A stretch of 6,483 bases of DNA. Origin: Candidatus Latescibacterota bacterium. Its GTDB lineage: Bacteria > JAAXHH01 > JABIQT01. Both the position numbers and the translations under genes were made by a program. Position 1 is the stretch's first letter, and each line of letters starts with the position of its first letter. Below, piece after piece: positions 5,540 through 6,483 of this stretch. The stretch covers positions 1-6,483 of the forward strand of contig JABIQT010000868.1 in NCBI GenBank assembly GCA_018667995.1, given 5' to 3'. The notes below the pieces were generated by a model. That model ran no database searches, had not been told where the DNA came from, and worked only from the letters and a program-made list of their open reading frames with translations.

Positions 5540-6483
5540 ATGAGAGAAATCGAACCTCCCAATTTTGCAGAAGCCGTGGCAAAGCGTCGCACTTTCGTTC
5601 GGCATGCAAACTCAGATCCCACATCGGCCATAAAGGTACTCGAGGCCCGGGCAATGACAGGCCATACGCCTGCCGTTTCTGCTTTGATTCCAACGGGAGT
5701 GGCAGATAGGGGCGGTCACCTGAAGCGATTGGTGGCCCAGTTGGAGGAACAGACGTTTCAGGATTTCGAAGTGGTGATTGTACAGGGCGACACACGCCAG
5801 GGGCGGGCCTTGAATACGGCTGCTGCGGCTGCCAGAGGCGAATTGCTGATCATCATGGACGACGATACGAGCCTGGGGCACCCGGAGGTGTTTGAGAATT
5901 TGGTCGCCACCATGGCTGAACATTCAGATATCGGCATGGCAGGCGTCGCGAACACAGTACCAGACGATGCCTCGTGGCTCGTCAGGCGCGTGATGACAGA
6001 AATACCGCGACGGCACTCCGAAGTGGTGTCTGAAATGGTCGATAGCGATATGGCAGAGCATCCCTGTTGTGCTATCCCGAAGCGTGTTTTTACCGGTATC
6101 GGTGGCGAAAATGAGATTATCCCACGTGGACTCGACCCTTATCTGCGGCACGAAATACGCACTGCCGGCCATCGGGTGGTTGTGATCCCCAATACCTACA
6201 TCCATCATCTACCGCCAGACCGGCTGTTTCGGTTGTTGCGACAATTTGTGCGCAACGGCAGGCAGTCTGCACTATGCACCGTGCGGTATCCTCAATGGGT
6301 GATAGAATTGACAGAGCAACACGGCGATGAAGTGCCGGAAAAACGATCCATGTTACAGCGGATCGGGCGTGCGACGGGCAGACTCGCAGGCGCCCTGTTA
6401 TCAGGTCGATTTATCTGGTTTGCAACTACCATGGCATATCAGATAGGGTTCACGTTGGAATACGCTCGTCTGTCGATCGGAAA
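5540..6483 (+). CDS. GT-A family-2-like glycosyltransferase, C-terminus cut off by the window edge
   Basis: The frame from ATG 5540 is open for 314 codons to the right edge without a stop. Residues 44-112 form the nucleotide-binding half of a GT-A fold: PAVSALIPTGVADRGGHLKRLVAQLEEQTFQDFEVVIV, then GRALNTAAAAARGELLIIMDDDTSLGHPE. MDDD (106-109) is the DXD-type metal and donor site. Downstream, FTGIGGENE (184-192) matches the GG-D/E turn of family 2, RGLDPYLRHEIRTAGHRV (197-213) occupies the place of the usual ED.DL..R...G.R segment with Asp199 as candidate catalytic base, and IHHLPPD (221-227) supplies a candidate metal-ligand histidine. Two oddities are a polar N-terminal extension of about 43 residues and a non-ED acid loop. 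A hydrophobic stretch (291-306) may begin a membrane-contacting C-terminus. The start has only a weak AGG upstream; coupling to the amidotransferase stop 3 bases before is likely. GTG 5576 is an alternative start. Substrate unknown. Confidence 0.85.
   Translation, partial: MREIEPPNFAEAVAKRRTFVRHANSDPTSAIKVLEARAMTGHTPAVSALIPTGVADRGGHLKRLVAQLEEQTFQDFEVVIVQGDTRQGRALNTAAAAARGELLIIMDDDTSLGHPEVFENLVATMAEHSDIGMAGVANTVPDDASWLVRRVMTEIPRRHSEVVSEMVDSDMAEHPCCAIPKRVFTGIGGENEIIPRGLDPYLRHEIRTAGHRVVVIPNTYIHHLPPDRLFRLLRQFVRNGRQSALCTVRYPQWVIELTEQHGDEVPEKRSMLQRIGRATGRLAGALLSGRFIWFATTMAYQIGFTLEYARLSIG

Noticed and set aside
5538-6208. Several antisense open frames at the right end where no complete sense frame is bounded by a stop
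   Set aside because: The sense frame from 5540 is open to the edge and encodes clear GT-A motifs including MDDDT; the antisense frames overlap one another and have no family features.
1-6483. Defence system, mobile element, CRISPR or RNA gene
   Set aside because: No transposase, integrase, nuclease or direct-repeat array is visible, and I saw no tRNA-like or rRNA-like stretch; all long frames are explained by glycan enzymes.

Overview
The window is a stretch of a bacterial surface-polysaccharide (O-antigen, capsule or exopolysaccharide type) biosynthesis locus. All five recognisable genes lie on the + strand: three GT-B glycosyltransferases related to the GT4 group, one class II glutamine amidotransferase/asparagine synthetase-like enzyme, and one GT-A family-2-like glycosyltransferase. 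The first and last genes run off the window edges. Base composition looks close to balanced, and two junctions carry good Shine-Dalgarno sequences. That rules out Archaea-specific or leaderless expectations and fits many Gram-negative phyla, but nothing in the sequence fixes the taxon, so I do not name one.

Layout: (1) positions 1-1031 hold the C-terminal three quarters or so of a GT-B glycosyltransferase whose frame is open at the left edge. (2) Positions 1032-1375 form a 344-base gap without a recognisable gene, holding a weak hairpin and a weak promoter-like pair. (3) Positions 1376-6483 form a tight co-directional block: GT4-like enzyme (1376-2455), GT4-like enzyme (2458-3624), AsnB-like amidotransferase (3626-5536) and GT2-like enzyme (5540 to the right edge). 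Intergenic distances in the block are 2, 1 and 3 bases, so it is very probably one transcript with translational coupling. The last gene is easily missed because it has no stop codon inside the window.

How they may work together (inference): the GT4-like enzymes would add sugars from nucleotide-sugar donors to a lipid-linked glycan at the cytoplasmic face of the inner membrane, and the GT2-like enzyme would add another residue. The AsnB-like protein would deliver glutamine-derived ammonia to a carboxylate, possibly a uronic acid of the glycan rather than free aspartate. No flippase, polymerase, ABC exporter, initiating phosphoglycosyl transferase or nucleotide-sugar synthesis gene is in view, so the polysaccharide type cannot be decided here. 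I found no tRNA, rRNA, CRISPR array, insertion sequence or attachment site, and no convincing evidence of an undescribed system; the points worth a second look are modest and listed separately.
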